64,000 nt of DNA from a virus. The notes below the pieces were generated by a model, which saw only the letters and a program-made list of their open reading frames with translations, searched no databases and was not told the origin of the DNA. The translations under genes were made by a program, and so were the position numbers. Of the stretch, positions 31,792 to 41,865 are shown piece by piece (position 1 is the stretch's first letter; the number at the start of each line of letters is the position of its first letter). The stretch spans positions 1 through 64,000 of the IMG/VR virus record IMGVR_UViG_3300009128_000003. The stretch is one strand, 5' to 3'.

Positions 31792-34700
31792 TTAATCGTT
31801 TTGTGTTCGGGTAGCGATGCCATGCCGTTGAGCATAAATGCCACATTTTCCTGTGGCGACGCGGGTATCCCGCGAAGCAGCATTGGCTTTCTCGGCGAGA
31901 TCAGAATCAATCTGTGCTACCCATTTAGCATGAATCTTAGTGTTCGCATATCCTTCCCCAAACTCATGCTCAGAGCGTATAATCATATAATAGCCTCCGA
32001 TTCCTAAGTCTGTGAGATCAAATCCTTTAGGTGAAATTTTCTGGGGAACTGATGGATCAAACCCGCGTGGGGGGATAAAGATATAAGTCCCGGGATAGGT
32101 TTGCACGTTGGCGAAAGAGTCGATTTCAACATCGTATACAACGCGCAGTTGTCTTAGTCCATCATAGCCGTCTTGTTCAAAGCGGACCTCTGCCAGTCCT
32201 TTTGTGGACGTCTTCGACAGTTTAATCGTTTTAACGAGCCCCTTATCCCTCCCGAGAAAATAGTGTTGAATTCCTCGATCTTCATCTTGGCACCGCACAC
32301 CATTCATTTTCTCCGTTGGCATTGTCCGACCAGCAAAAAATACAAAATAGTTCATTTCGTTGGCGAGTGGTGCATAGGTGGTTGCGGTGCCAGTGTTGCC
32401 ATTCACGTTAAGGACCGGTAAGGTATTGTTGCCCGGCGTAAAGGAATCCCCAAGTATGCCAGTGCACTGGACCCTGCCGCCGCTCTTTACTTCGTGAGTT
32501 ACACGACCCTTAAAGTCTGAAAGATTTATGCGGGAGGCGGCAGGACCCATTATAGCTTGGATCTTATAAGTTAGATCGTCGATCAGTTTATTCTTTTCCC
32601 TATATTTTTCGGGCACAAAGCTCGTAAGAACTGCTTGATTAACGCGGACTTTCTGTCCGACGTTATAAATAAAGCAAGTATCGTTGTTTAAAAAGTCACG
32701 AATGAGGGTGTTGAAAAAGTCATTTAAAAATTTAGTCAATGGATAAACCGTCTCTTCCCTCTGCAATACTTTAGCTGTCAACCACTCCACAAAATACTTA
32801 ACAGAAATAGGGATATCTCCAAAATTAACGAATGCGCTGGGGGCACCCTCTGCAACTTTGTGGTGCACAAACTCGACCGGACCAAACAAAAGTCTGAGGC
32901 GTTTAAAATTTTGACGGTAAAGCTTTAACTGGCGTATCTTCTCGTTTATGGCGCACTTAGTAAATGTCCCCTTCTTGAGTTCGGCTTCAAGCAGACCTTC
33001 TAGACTGTGCCATTCTGCCTCAATATTATAGAGCACCTGATCGATAAGGTCGCTAACATAAAAGAACGGCAAATTGTTATCGTTGGGGTTGACCGCCAAC
33101 AATGACGCAGCAACTTGCTTTTTGGTGCCGGAGTCTAGGCTCGTACCCCCTCCGGCTTTGGTGTATCCGGCTTCTCCACTCTTTGTGTTATTAAGGGTGT
33201 ATTCAATTGCGGATGCCACGCGGCTCCCATAGTCATCATCATTCATAATAAAATTGCCGGCGCGGTGAGCATCATGATATTCTTTATAATCTGCAAATGG
33301 ACCTGTTTGTACGAATCTTTTAAGCTTGTCTGTCGGTATGTTAATATAGAATATTTTGTCGCTACAGGACAAGCTCCACAACAGCTTGCTTACTGATTTG
33401 ATCGCGTCATCTTGGACTTCGGCAGCAAATGTAGCTTTGGCATTTGCCAAAATATCGGCGGGGGTTGCAGTCTTTTTCTTATCGTCACCCTCGTCGCCCG
33501 TGGGTGCAGCCGCTGGCTCGGCGGCACTTCCTCCGCAGTGACGCTGCAGTTCGTCGAGCTTAAGCCCCCTCTTGATGCGATTCATGGCGATGACGCCGGT
33601 AGGGTCCGCGAAAGCGTTATAGCCGGACTGATCGAAAAAGTCTTCCACGTACGCCAAATAATTAATGTTGAACGTCACGCGCCCTTGCTCATCAAACTCA
33701 AAGTTATGGATGGTGGGCGTCAAGTTTAATGTAACAAATGAATCATCCAGCGCTTTTTGTAGCTGGTCCGATCGGTTCGCCCTGAGTCCACTGAGTCCCG
33801 TGGGTGCGCTCCAACCAACGACTGCCTTCAGTCTAAAGTTTAATTTGGCGAGATTCTCGTTCTCCTCCATCGCTGCGATGTAATCAGCAGGAGTCTCGCA
33901 GCTTTGTTCGCCGGCGCCTTTTGGCTTTCCGGTTTTAAGAGCCAAATCAACGTAGTTATAAATATGCCTGTTTCCGTTATTTGTTTCTCCGCGTCTATCA
34001 AGTAGCAGTTCATTAAAGCTATTAGCAAAAATCTTCAGATTTGCTTTAATACTCTTTTTGGCGGCGAAAGGATTGCTGCCATCGTATGTAAAGTTAAAAC
34101 TCTTTAACCCAACCCCGCCGCCACGAGATTCGCGCTTCATAAAGCTTATTAACTCTTCATTATTAAAATGCGAACTAAATTTAATCTCAACCTCTTGCTC
34201 CTCTCCGTTCGGTCCATAAATAACTTTAAAAAGCCGTATGCGTGGCTGTAAATTAGACACTTCCCAATTTTCAATATTATAAAGAGCGGGAGCATAGGGG
34301 CTGGCAGTGAGCTTGTTGATGAATCCATACGGATCGCCGTCGACTAGCAAGCAAGCATTTGCCATGTGATCATTTTTTCGACCCCGGGCGCCTGTAGCTT
34401 TGGGGAATTCAGGGGAGCGTTTAACTTTTGTATATGGGAGTGATTTGTGGCTCCCTAAGCTAGTCCCTTTGCCGCCGGTCGGCTTTAGCGTCCCGGTGCC
34501 TATTTTCCATACTTTATAATCATCCTCGGTGTATGTTCCTAAATCTAAAGTTCTCTTTTTATAATTGGAGATTATGCCTACAAAACTGAGCAAGAAGCAT
34601 TGTTCTTTGTATAATACTTTCTCGGGGGAAAGCCCGAAAGCTCCGACTTGCTTGTCGGCGTCACCGCGCAATTTCGCGACTAACGCATTTAACTGGTCAT

Positions 34701-36441
34701 TCCACTTGCCGCCGCCGAAAAAATCCCTGATCGGTCCGTGTCCTTCCTCTTCTAAGAGCGCTTGGATCTCCTCATTGAGTTTGTCGTCAGCCGCCTTATC
34801 CGCATCCCAGACACATTGGACAGCTTCAAGGAGCTTTTTATGATACTGCGCCATCTGATTGGCAACCAACTTAAAATTATTGGACATAGCTGTGACATGC
34901 TCTTTGTTCCAGCCCTTGTTGTTTGCAGAGCCCGCCGCGTTCCCCGTAGTTTCCGGAGGGAGGTCTGCCGGCAGGTTTCCGATCTGATCAGCAATCTTGA
35001 TCATTATCTCAGCCCACCAGCTTAAGTGTTGCTGTTGCAGCCCGGCGCTGTCGTTGGCTTCTTGCCCGGGGGTAGCAGCCGCGTCAGCTGTAGCCTCTGT
35101 CGGGGCGACTGCGGCGCCGGCAGCTTCTAACTGGGCGCCAAGCTCATCAACCTCCGTGGTGCCATACTGGTAGTCTGTATTTGCGACGGCATCCTTCGAG
35201 ACATCTTGCAGGTGGCTCATCCAAATTTGATTGACTGAGTTAGCTGGCCAATACGCCGGGGCGCCATATTTCAACACCCCCATGGGGGACGACCAAAAGG
35301 CTTGCGAATATATATTGCGGCGCTTTGACGTCCCACTGCCGATTAGAGAGATTGTCAAGGCTTGCAAGGCGCCGGGCACGCCGCTTTTGGCGGCATCAAT
35401 CTGTTCTTGAGATGGTCCGAAAGAGTCCGCATGCGTGTTAGTTTTATTAGCTTGACTGACGGCCAGGCTGGCTTGGTTCGACTCTATCATCTCTCCACAT
35501 ATCGCCCATGATTGGCGCAGAAGTGCCATTAGCCACGAATACCAATACCATGGGTAGCGTCCAGCAAAGTCAGTGCCCCCCATTGCGGTGAATATAGAAT
35601 GTGCTTTGTCGGCTTGGGGGTTGCTAAAATATTCGCCGGCGTAGCCCGTGTGCGGGTATGATCGCTGTGGTACATATAGATTAGGATGCGACCTCTTGTC
35701 CACCAAGTTGCTATTGCTCTCCAGATTAAAATATTGAGAGCCTCGTTCGCCGATCTGTACGGCTTCGGCGATGGAGCCCGCTGCAGCGGCGGTGTTGGGC
35801 TTGCCTGTCCACATTAATGGACTTGTTGCGCCGGGTTTTATTTGGGCGTCCATTCGCGTTGTTTGATCAGATGTTTGGATGAATCCGGTGGGAGCGCCGT
35901 ACAGCAGTTGAGTGTGGACGTCTCCGACAAGGTAAGGGACACCCAGAACAGGTTGTTGTTGTCGCTGCATCCCGGGGTTCGCGCTGTCCATGGAGCCGGC
36001 GCCTGCAGATGCAATATCCCTAGCGAAGGTTTTCCGGGTGGTGATGGCGCCTTCCATTTCCGGTATCCCATAAATGGATTCAAAGAGAACTCCGCTCACT
36101 CCTTCCAGCGCTTCTAACATTTTCGTACGGATTTCTATAAATTGTTCGGCGCACTCGATGATTTGCTGTGCAGACGCGTCCATCTGTGGGGAAACTGCGG
36201 CTACAACGCCTTCTGCTAATTCGTATAGTTCTATATCTTCAGAGGTGCCGTACTCAATATCACATTTGGCGGCGCATGCCTCCCATACAGCTTTCTCTTC
36301 AGCGGTCCAGTGGCGGTCGCCGGATTCAGCCGCTCCCCGGGCATCGGTGGTGCCAGCCTCCCCACAGGCTGCGCGGCATTTGGCGCGACCCTCTCTGATG
36401 GCTGAGGTGGGTTGCCCCATCTGAGATTCTGCAATTGCCAT
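31792..36441 (-). CDS. Very large baseplate-type structural protein
   Basis: The 1549-residue protein is the largest in the window. It starts with a Cys/Glu-rich segment (CRAACGEAG, WEACAAKCDIEY), has Ala/Thr-rich linkers near residue 440 and 1010, and a middle part (about 760-900) with RIRLFKVIYGPNG and FNFTYDGSNPF that looks like a baseplate hub-type beta domain. The last 250 residues are beta-rich and include TGILGDSFTPG, TYIFIPPRGFD and GGYYMIIRSEHEF, consistent with a hub protein related to gp27/gp5-like spike assemblies. Neighbours are the LysM/gp53-like and tandem baseplate genes. I do not see a lysozyme motif. Hub identity is inference. Confidence 0.65.
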   Translation of the reverse strand: MAIAESQMGQPTSAIREGRAKCRAACGEAGTTDARGAAESGDRHWTAEEKAVWEACAAKCDIEYGTSEDIELYELAEGVVAAVSPQMDASAQQIIECAEQFIEIRTKMLEALEGVSGVLFESIYGIPEMEGAITTRKTFARDIASAGAGSMDSANPGMQRQQQPVLGVPYLVGDVHTQLLYGAPTGFIQTSDQTTRMDAQIKPGATSPLMWTGKPNTAAAAGSIAEAVQIGERGSQYFNLESNSNLVDKRSHPNLYVPQRSYPHTGYAGEYFSNPQADKAHSIFTAMGGTDFAGRYPWYWYSWLMALLRQSWAICGEMIESNQASLAVSQANKTNTHADSFGPSQEQIDAAKSGVPGALQALTISLIGSGTSKRRNIYSQAFWSSPMGVLKYGAPAYWPANSVNQIWMSHLQDVSKDAVANTDYQYGTTEVDELGAQLEAAGAAVAPTEATADAAATPGQEANDSAGLQQQHLSWWAEIMIKIADQIGNLPADLPPETTGNAAGSANNKGWNKEHVTAMSNNFKLVANQMAQYHKKLLEAVQCVWDADKAADDKLNEEIQALLEEEGHGPIRDFFGGGKWNDQLNALVAKLRGDADKQVGAFGLSPEKVLYKEQCFLLSFVGIISNYKKRTLDLGTYTEDDYKVWKIGTGTLKPTGGKGTSLGSHKSLPYTKVKRSPEFPKATGARGRKNDHMANACLLVDGDPYGFINKLTASPYAPALYNIENWEVSNLQPRIRLFKVIYGPNGEEQEVEIKFSSHFNNEELISFMKRESRGGGVGLKSFNFTYDGSNPFAAKKSIKANLKIFANSFNELLLDRRGETNNGNRHIYNYVDLALKTGKPKGAGEQSCETPADYIAAMEENENLAKLNFRLKAVVGWSAPTGLSGLRANRSDQLQKALDDSFVTLNLTPTIHNFEFDEQGRVTFNINYLAYVEDFFDQSGYNAFADPTGVIAMNRIKRGLKLDELQRHCGGSAAEPAAAPTGDEGDDKKKTATPADILANAKATFAAEVQDDAIKSVSKLLWSLSCSDKIFYINIPTDKLKRFVQTGPFADYKEYHDAHRAGNFIMNDDDYGSRVASAIEYTLNNTKSGEAGYTKAGGGTSLDSGTKKQVAASLLAVNPNDNNLPFFYVSDLIDQVLYNIEAEWHSLEGLLEAELKKGTFTKCAINEKIRQLKLYRQNFKRLRLLFGPVEFVHHKVAEGAPSAFVNFGDIPISVKYFVEWLTAKVLQREETVYPLTKFLNDFFNTLIRDFLNNDTCFIYNVGQKVRVNQAVLTSFVPEKYREKNKLIDDLTYKIQAIMGPAASRINLSDFKGRVTHEVKSGGRVQCTGILGDSFTPGNNTLPVLNVNGNTGTATTYAPLANEMNYFVFFAGRTMPTEKMNGVRCQDEDRGIQHYFLGRDKGLVKTIKLSKTSTKGLAEVRFEQDGYDGLRQLRVVYDVEIDSFANVQTYPGTYIFIPPRGFDPSVPQKISPKGFDLTDLGIGGYYMIIRSEHEFGEGYANTKIHAKWVAQIDSDLAEKANAASRDTRVATGKCGIYAQRHGIATRTQND

Positions 36442-36442
36442 A

Positions 36443-36784
36443 TTACGATGCCCCCACTGTTCTTAAGACTCGTTCGAGATCTAATGGAATGTAGATGAGA
36501 TCACCGGTTTTGATGTCTGCTTCTGTTGGGTATCCGTTGAACCAAGCAATCACCCACCAGTAGTTAATGTTGTTATAATACTGATCTGCTAGCTTGTAAT
36601 AGCGATCCCCATACGCCCAGATATGAGCGGATGTCTTTAAGGAGATTCGATCTGCTAAATCAGGCATTCTAAGTGTTGGTGTTGCATATTGCACAATATT
36701 CTTGATGCCTCCGCGCTCTTTGCGCAAAAACTCATAAAACTCAATAAAGTTATTTAGGATTGTATCGTTGGTATATCTTGACAT
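36443..36784 (-). CDS. gp53/LysM-like baseplate wedge protein
   Basis: The 113-residue protein has YGDRYYKLADQYYNNINYWW followed by VIAWFNGYPTEADIKTGDLIYIPL. This is the LysM-like core seen in phage baseplate proteins such as T4 gp53. The start has the site GGATAAAC. It lies between the giant structural gene and the tandem baseplate pair, matching the order tube-initiator/LysM seen in contractile systems. Confidence 0.75.
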   Translation of the reverse strand: MSRYTNDTILNNFIEFYEFLRKERGGIKNIVQYATPTLRMPDLADRISLKTSAHIWAYGDRYYKLADQYYNNINYWWVIAWFNGYPTEADIKTGDLIYIPLDLERVLRTVGAS

Positions 36785-36787
36785 AGT

Positions 36788-37804
36788 TTATCCTTCCTCT
36801 CCCTCTGGTAAGTCCATGTCCTCCGGAGTAAGAACTCCGGTTGCATTCGCGCGCGCAATGGCGTCTGCGTTCGCTTGGTTGTTGGCTTTGGTGCCGGCGG
36901 CGGTGAGTTCCCCGATCCTCTTGAGGGCAGCATCCCTATTGGCTATGATGCTGAGCGCATTGTCTATAGTAGCTTGGTTTCGGCGCTTGGAGTTTTCTCT
37001 TTGTTTTATTAATTCGCTCGCTGCGGGGGCTTTCGCCGCATTTTGGAAGCTAGTTTCAACATCAACTTGATAGGGATAATTAGGGCTTTGTGATGTGCTG
37101 GTGATGTCGACGTCGGCGGTCCAGCCAATATGGTGTTCGTGAATCACACTAAAATCAAATTGAAGCTCTATCGCCTTGGGAACAATTGTGCCGGCAGCTA
37201 CCTCGAAAGAGCCCAGATCGGGGTTGGCAACATTATGATTAACTGTCAATCCGCCCATTGCTCCGAGTAGCCCATGAGTTGCGTCATTGGTATTAAAGAG
37301 ACTAGTGATTGAGTGCTTGCCGGTGGCAACGTTTGTGCCTCCGCCGTCGATATCTATTTCGGCTGTGTTTGCTGTTAACAGGTTCATGACTTTCAATCGT
37401 ATAAGGGGTGATTGTGTGATAATTCGTGCGGGCGGTGTGCCAACGGCGGCGTAAGTTGGATAGAGAAACTGAATTAGTTTTTGGATTTTTGCTAGATTGG
37501 TGTATCCTTCCATCACGGTCGAAGCGGGAACCATCAAGCCGATGCTTACTTTTCTTTGTGTGCCCTTAAAAATGCCTGTCGGGTCTGCACGACCGTAGAT
37601 CGATTCATTATTCCAATCGGAAGAATATGTTTCGTTAAATGATAGCAAAAAAGCTTTGAAGAAAACACTATTTCCGCTGGGAAGGTGTAAAAAGGATACC
37701 GTAAAGCCCGAGTTGGCTTTTGCATCGGAACCATCCACCATTGGAGATGAGGGTCCCCATGCAATGGCGTTAAATTTCTTGTTCTGTGGTTTTTCGTTTG
37801 GCAT
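36788..37804 (-). CDS. Baseplate protein (tube-initiator-like), copy B
   Basis: The 338-residue protein is a paralogue of the upstream gene 37832-39145. Both share SDAKANSGFTVSFLHLPSG-type starts, AFLLSFNETYSSDW, the IGLMVPASTV.EGYTNL pattern, IQFLYPTY and ITQSPLIRLKVMNLL, and the ILPKAIEIQFDF/LHEHxLGW end. This pattern occurs in baseplate proteins that precede LysM proteins in contractile injection systems (for example Pvc7-like) and points to the inner baseplate. The C-terminal 90 residues here are shorter and helical. Confidence 0.7.
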   Translation of the reverse strand: MPNEKPQNKKFNAIAWGPSSPMVDGSDAKANSGFTVSFLHLPSGNSVFFKAFLLSFNETYSSDWNNESIYGRADPTGIFKGTQRKVSIGLMVPASTVMEGYTNLAKIQKLIQFLYPTYAAVGTPPARIITQSPLIRLKVMNLLTANTAEIDIDGGGTNVATGKHSITSLFNTNDATHGLLGAMGGLTVNHNVANPDLGSFEVAAGTIVPKAIELQFDFSVIHEHHIGWTADVDITSTSQSPNYPYQVDVETSFQNAAKAPAASELIKQRENSKRRNQATIDNALSIIANRDAALKRIGELTAAGTKANNQANADAIARANATGVLTPEDMDLPEGEEG

Positions 37805-37831
37805 ATCTTATGTTGTGTTCCTTGGCTTGTT

Positions 37832-39145
37832 TTACTGGATGTTAATCAGCGCATCGTCGATGCCGCCTTGCCGAAGGGCTTCCATCTCGGCATTCCAACT
37901 TGCCTTGGTCTCCGCTATGGCAGCATTGACGGTTGCTTGATCGGCATAGTACTCTGCTGCTTGATCGGCGGTGTAGGTTTTGGTTACGTCATTAAACGTG
38001 ATGGTGCCCCCCCTAAAAACCTCAGTTGCAGCAACAGCCACCGTTGCCTTCGCTGAGTCTTTCTGTTGCTGGTTTACTTTCGGCGGCGGCGAGGCTTCTT
38101 CTGCGACTTCTGCTGCTGCTGCAGCGGGAGCGGTGGGGGGCGGTGTGGCGGCGACCTCTGCTGCTGCGATTGCGGCGGCGGCTTTGGCTTTGGCGGCGGC
38201 GGCATATTTTTTCTTGGCGTTTGCTGCAGCATCGGCAGTCAAAAAAGTGTCGAGATTTAAACTATACGGGAAGTGAGGCATTGCGAATTCTAAGTCTTCG
38301 CTGCCGTCTACCACATCCCATCCCAGCGGGTGCTCGTGCAGCGCTGTGAAATCGAATTGAATTTCGATGGCTTTGGGTAAAATTGTGCCTTTGTTAATTT
38401 CAAAGGATCCTATGGAGGGATCGTGCACACCGTGATCGATTGTTAAATTACTAACTTGCCCCAACACGCCATCGGCGGCATTATTGCTGTTTTTAAGTGT
38501 GTTCATATCGGCAGAATCAGCAAAGGATGTGGCGGCTGCTGCTGGCTCTATCATATTGATGGGAGCCTTAGATAATAGATTCATAATCTTGAGGCGGATA
38601 AGAGGAGATTGAGTGATACTGAGGGCATTTGCTTCGTCTTCGTATGTGGGGTATAGAAACTGGATTAGTTTTTGGAGTCTCGACAAATTCTCGAAACCTT
38701 CACCGACCGTTGCTGCCGGTATCTTTAAGCCCACGCTCACTGTGCGCGTCGTATTTTTAAACATAACAATGGGATCTGGGCGCCCAAAGACGGTTTCTGT
38801 TGCCCACTCGCTTTTATAAGTTTCATTAAACGCTGTTAAAAAGGCTTTAAGGTAAATGCTTTCTTCGCTAGGCACGTGCTGGAACGAGACTGTAAACCCT
38901 GCGTTACCCTTTGCATCGGAACCATCAGGTCCGTAGATGTGCTTATAGGTCTGGGTTTGTAGTTGTCCATCGGATAAGTTGCCTTGGGCTTTTGCCGCGG
39001 CAGCAGCCACCGTCGCTTTACTAAATTTGGCGGCAGTCCCAATAGCTGCGGCATCTTGCGCCAATTGGGCGCCAGTCTTACCGGTCTTAACAAATTGTCC
39101 TAATTTGCCGGCATTAAAGTTTTTGCTGTCATCATTTGTTCCCAT
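37832..39145 (-). CDS. Baseplate protein (tube-initiator-like), copy A with Ala-rich tail
   Basis: The 437-residue protein shares its middle (about residues 70-330) with copy B. It differs by an Ala/Lys-rich N-terminal stretch and a long Ala/Glu/Pro-rich segment (AAAKAKAAAAIAAAEVAATP) near residue 340-385, followed by a small helical end. The extra parts look like flexible linkers. The two genes form a tandem duplication. The 11-nt gap to the tape-measure gene suggests one transcript. Confidence 0.7.
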   Translation of the reverse strand: MGTNDDSKNFNAGKLGQFVKTGKTGAQLAQDAAAIGTAAKFSKATVAAAAAKAQGNLSDGQLQTQTYKHIYGPDGSDAKGNAGFTVSFQHVPSEESIYLKAFLTAFNETYKSEWATETVFGRPDPIVMFKNTTRTVSVGLKIPAATVGEGFENLSRLQKLIQFLYPTYEDEANALSITQSPLIRLKIMNLLSKAPINMIEPAAAATSFADSADMNTLKNSNNAADGVLGQVSNLTIDHGVHDPSIGSFEINKGTILPKAIEIQFDFTALHEHPLGWDVVDGSEDLEFAMPHFPYSLNLDTFLTADAAANAKKKYAAAAKAKAAAAIAAAEVAATPPPTAPAAAAAEVAEEASPPPKVNQQQKDSAKATVAVAATEVFRGGTITFNDVTKTYTADQAAEYYADQATVNAAIAETKASWNAEMEALRQGGIDDALINIQ

Positions 39146-39156
39146 TAAATTTCTCC

Positions 39157-41796
39157 TTACGATTCGTTAAAAATCGCCTCGCGGGCTTCGATTCCCGATT
39201 GTGTCTTGTGTATGCTAATTACCTTCTTCTCCAAAACATTGCTGTCCAATTTAAGATTTACAGTAACTTGCGCGATCTCGGAACTTCGGGCGGGAGCGGC
39301 AGCAGCTGTCGCAGTAGCTGGTGCGTGTGTGCGGTTCATAGCTGCGATGGCAGTTGCTGCCAAATCTGTAGCTTCCATAACCGCCTGAAAGCGGAAAAGG
39401 GCGTACCTTGGCATGTCGTCCATGGCGTCTGCAACGCGCTCGATGACTTCGGCTACTTCGCGGAATTGTCCCAGCTTAAGCTCGGCTAAAGCCTGCGCAA
39501 AATCAGCGACTGACCTGAGTTTTGATTTGCTGATCAGCATCAGTCCGAATGCCATCGCAAAAAAGCCGCCTCCCATGGCAGCGAGCCCTAACGCCCCTAA
39601 AAATAAGAATGGCGCGCCTAACGCAATTGCTGCCATAAATGTACCAACGCCCAGCAGTTTGGGCAAGTCAATGGCTTCAAATAATTTGGCAAAACCACTA
39701 GCCATGAGCCCCACGCCTGCTGCAGCAATGCCGATGGCGCCACCGATCATAAGTATTGTGGTGCCAAAGATCAGCAGTCCCCCAGCAACAGCCGGATTGG
39801 CCACTGCCATGCCAAGCGCCGACAGCGCAGGAGCAAGGAAATACGCACCAACACCAATCGCAACCAAAATCGCGCCCATTCCAGCCATTTGAGCCACATC
39901 GAGCAGCGAAAATGCTGCTGCCATAGCTGCTAGGCTGAGTGCCGCCATTGCTATGCCGGCGCCTACTTGCATAATCGGAAGTGCCAATCTTTGAATAGAA
40001 GCAGCGCCCTGATCACTAACCCTCGAAACAGCAAAGATGGCTGCGGCGAAGCTGAACATCGCCAAAACAAGCTTGGAGGGCGATGCTATCATGAATGCCG
40101 CGACTAGTCCGGCAAGGATGAGCCCTAATGCCCAGAGTCCTATGCTAGTTCGCTTGGAGGCTTTTTTGGCGGCGAGATCGGCAGCCTCGGTGCCGGCGGC
40201 TAGCCCCCACATGGACATTGTTGTAAGCGCATTTGCTGTAGCAACTCCCGCCATCATAACCTTCCATGAAACAAAAGCAGCTATGACCCCCTTTACGAAC
40301 GTTGGGCTCTTTTGAAGCCATGTCATTATCTTACTTAGGCTCTCAACATACGGAAGAATAGACTCGCCCAACTCAAGAAACACTGATTTGAGCTTTTCTT
40401 GAATTTTCATGTTCTCTTGTGCTTTTTCTTTTTGGGCGATTAGCTCGGCGGCTGATTGGTTGGTGGCGGCGCCTAAAGTATCCATGTTGCCAGACAGCAT
40501 AAGTGCCAAATCGCCGACGTCTGAGAGCCCCAAGGACTCCGTATAAAATTGTTTCTGATAGTACGACATGCTGTCGAATGAGAGCCCTGCGTCAAGGATG
40601 GAGTCGCGAATCATGCTAAAGCGTTCGGCTGGATCGGTCGCCATCATGAGATCCATGGCGTTTACGAAGTTTCCGCCGAGAGCGGCGTTAAGTTTTCCGG
40701 CTTGGTCTGCGGCGCCTTCGAACGTATCAAACTTATTGGTGATATTGAGGACCTTTTGCATCTCCATGCCGGTAATCTTTTGAATTCTCGCTAAGTCCTT
40801 GAATGCTCGAACGCCCTGCTCTCCAAATTTCGCCAATGCCGGTCCCATCTTGGCGTATTCTGCCGCCATTTGACCGGGAACGACGCCCAAAGCTTCGGCA
40901 GTTGATTTAAGTTCCAGTGCGGTGCTGCGGGCGCCCATGGCGCTCTGACTAAAATACTTGATGGAGTTCTGGACACCCTGCGCATAGTCTTGCGTGGCAA
41001 TGCCCAGATCGCCCAATACGGTGCCCACTTCAAGGAGTGCGTCTCGTTGACCTTTTTGCATCAGCGTATAGTCGGAGACCTGATTAATTAAGTCAGTCTG
41101 AGCTTTCGAGACCTCTTCTAACGTGGCGCCGTAGATGTTTAACTCGGTATATGTCTCTTCGATGCTCTTGGTATACGACTTGTTTAACTGAGTTGCTTTC
41201 TCGAAGTCTTTGGTGACAGCATCAAAAGAGAAGAGGAGGTCTTTGGTGACATCAATCAACATCCCAATGCCCTTGGAGGCTGCTTTGTCGATACCTTGCG
41301 ATGCTTTAGCCCAAGCTAGCGCGGCTTTTTTGCCTTCTTTGTGGGCTGCTGCCCACTTCAGTGTGTTCTTGTAAACTTTTTTCTGGAGGTCCGTGTAACC
41401 TCCGATTTCTTCGTTGATCTCTTCTTGTATGCCTTTGACTTCTTTTTGTGCCTCGACGATGTTTTTGAGTTCCTCATACGCCTTGAGGTGCTCTTCTTTG
41501 ATCTTTACGCCTTCTTTGAACTCCATCTCCATGAGTTTAAGCTTGGTTTGGTTAATCTCAAGCATCTGGCGTCCCAGCAGCAAATCATTGTCCTGAATAT
41601 CCTTGATTTGCTTTAGTTTGTTATAATATTCTTCGTATTTTATAACGCGGTCATTTAGGGTCTTTAGAGAGTCCTTCTCAACGAGCAGGCGCTCTTTATG
41701 TATCTGACTAATCGCCTCTTCTTTATCGATGCCCTCATCGAGGAGTTTGTTTAATCGTTCTCTCTCGGCAATATTAAATGTGGAATCATCAGCCAT
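39157..41796 (-). CDS. Tail tape-measure protein
   Basis: The 879-residue protein has an N-terminal coiled-coil region (residues 5-130, Leu/Lys/Glu heptads), a helical middle, and a long hydrophobic Ala/Gly/Met-rich region (about 540-760), as in tape-measure proteins. The C-terminal part returns to helices and a short beta end. At about 1.5 Å per residue, the length suggests a tail near 130 nm, an estimate. It is located after the tube and gp26-like genes, the usual place. The terminator at 41831-41860 and element at 41814-41821 precede it. Confidence 0.85.
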   Translation of the reverse strand: MADDSTFNIAERERLNKLLDEGIDKEEAISQIHKERLLVEKDSLKTLNDRVIKYEEYYNKLKQIKDIQDNDLLLGRQMLEINQTKLKLMEMEFKEGVKIKEEHLKAYEELKNIVEAQKEVKGIQEEINEEIGGYTDLQKKVYKNTLKWAAAHKEGKKAALAWAKASQGIDKAASKGIGMLIDVTKDLLFSFDAVTKDFEKATQLNKSYTKSIEETYTELNIYGATLEEVSKAQTDLINQVSDYTLMQKGQRDALLEVGTVLGDLGIATQDYAQGVQNSIKYFSQSAMGARSTALELKSTAEALGVVPGQMAAEYAKMGPALAKFGEQGVRAFKDLARIQKITGMEMQKVLNITNKFDTFEGAADQAGKLNAALGGNFVNAMDLMMATDPAERFSMIRDSILDAGLSFDSMSYYQKQFYTESLGLSDVGDLALMLSGNMDTLGAATNQSAAELIAQKEKAQENMKIQEKLKSVFLELGESILPYVESLSKIMTWLQKSPTFVKGVIAAFVSWKVMMAGVATANALTTMSMWGLAAGTEAADLAAKKASKRTSIGLWALGLILAGLVAAFMIASPSKLVLAMFSFAAAIFAVSRVSDQGAASIQRLALPIMQVGAGIAMAALSLAAMAAAFSLLDVAQMAGMGAILVAIGVGAYFLAPALSALGMAVANPAVAGGLLIFGTTILMIGGAIGIAAAGVGLMASGFAKLFEAIDLPKLLGVGTFMAAIALGAPFLFLGALGLAAMGGGFFAMAFGLMLISKSKLRSVADFAQALAELKLGQFREVAEVIERVADAMDDMPRYALFRFQAVMEATDLAATAIAAMNRTHAPATATAAAAPARSSEIAQVTVNLKLDSNVLEKKVISIHKTQSGIEAREAIFNES

Positions 41797-41813
41797 ACAT
41801 TAGGTCTCCAAAA

Positions 41814-41821
41814 TAATTAGT
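41814..41821 (-). promoter_or_regulatory. Late-type ACTAATTA element
   Basis: Minus-strand ACTAATTA lies 18 nt upstream of the tape-measure ATG (41796) and directly after the terminator at 41831-41860. It differs from the common ACTATTTA at one base. Confidence 0.4.
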
Positions 41822-41830
41822 TATATACAA

Positions 41831-41860
41831 GAAAAGTCGAAGATATCGCTATCCTCGACT
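41831..41860 (-). terminator. Rho-independent terminator before the tape-measure gene
   Basis: An 11-bp stem (one G-T pair) with loop GCGA, a GNRA tetraloop, is followed by TTTTC on the minus strand. It ends the 41866-42955 genes. Confidence 0.85.
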
Positions 41861-41865
41861 CAATT

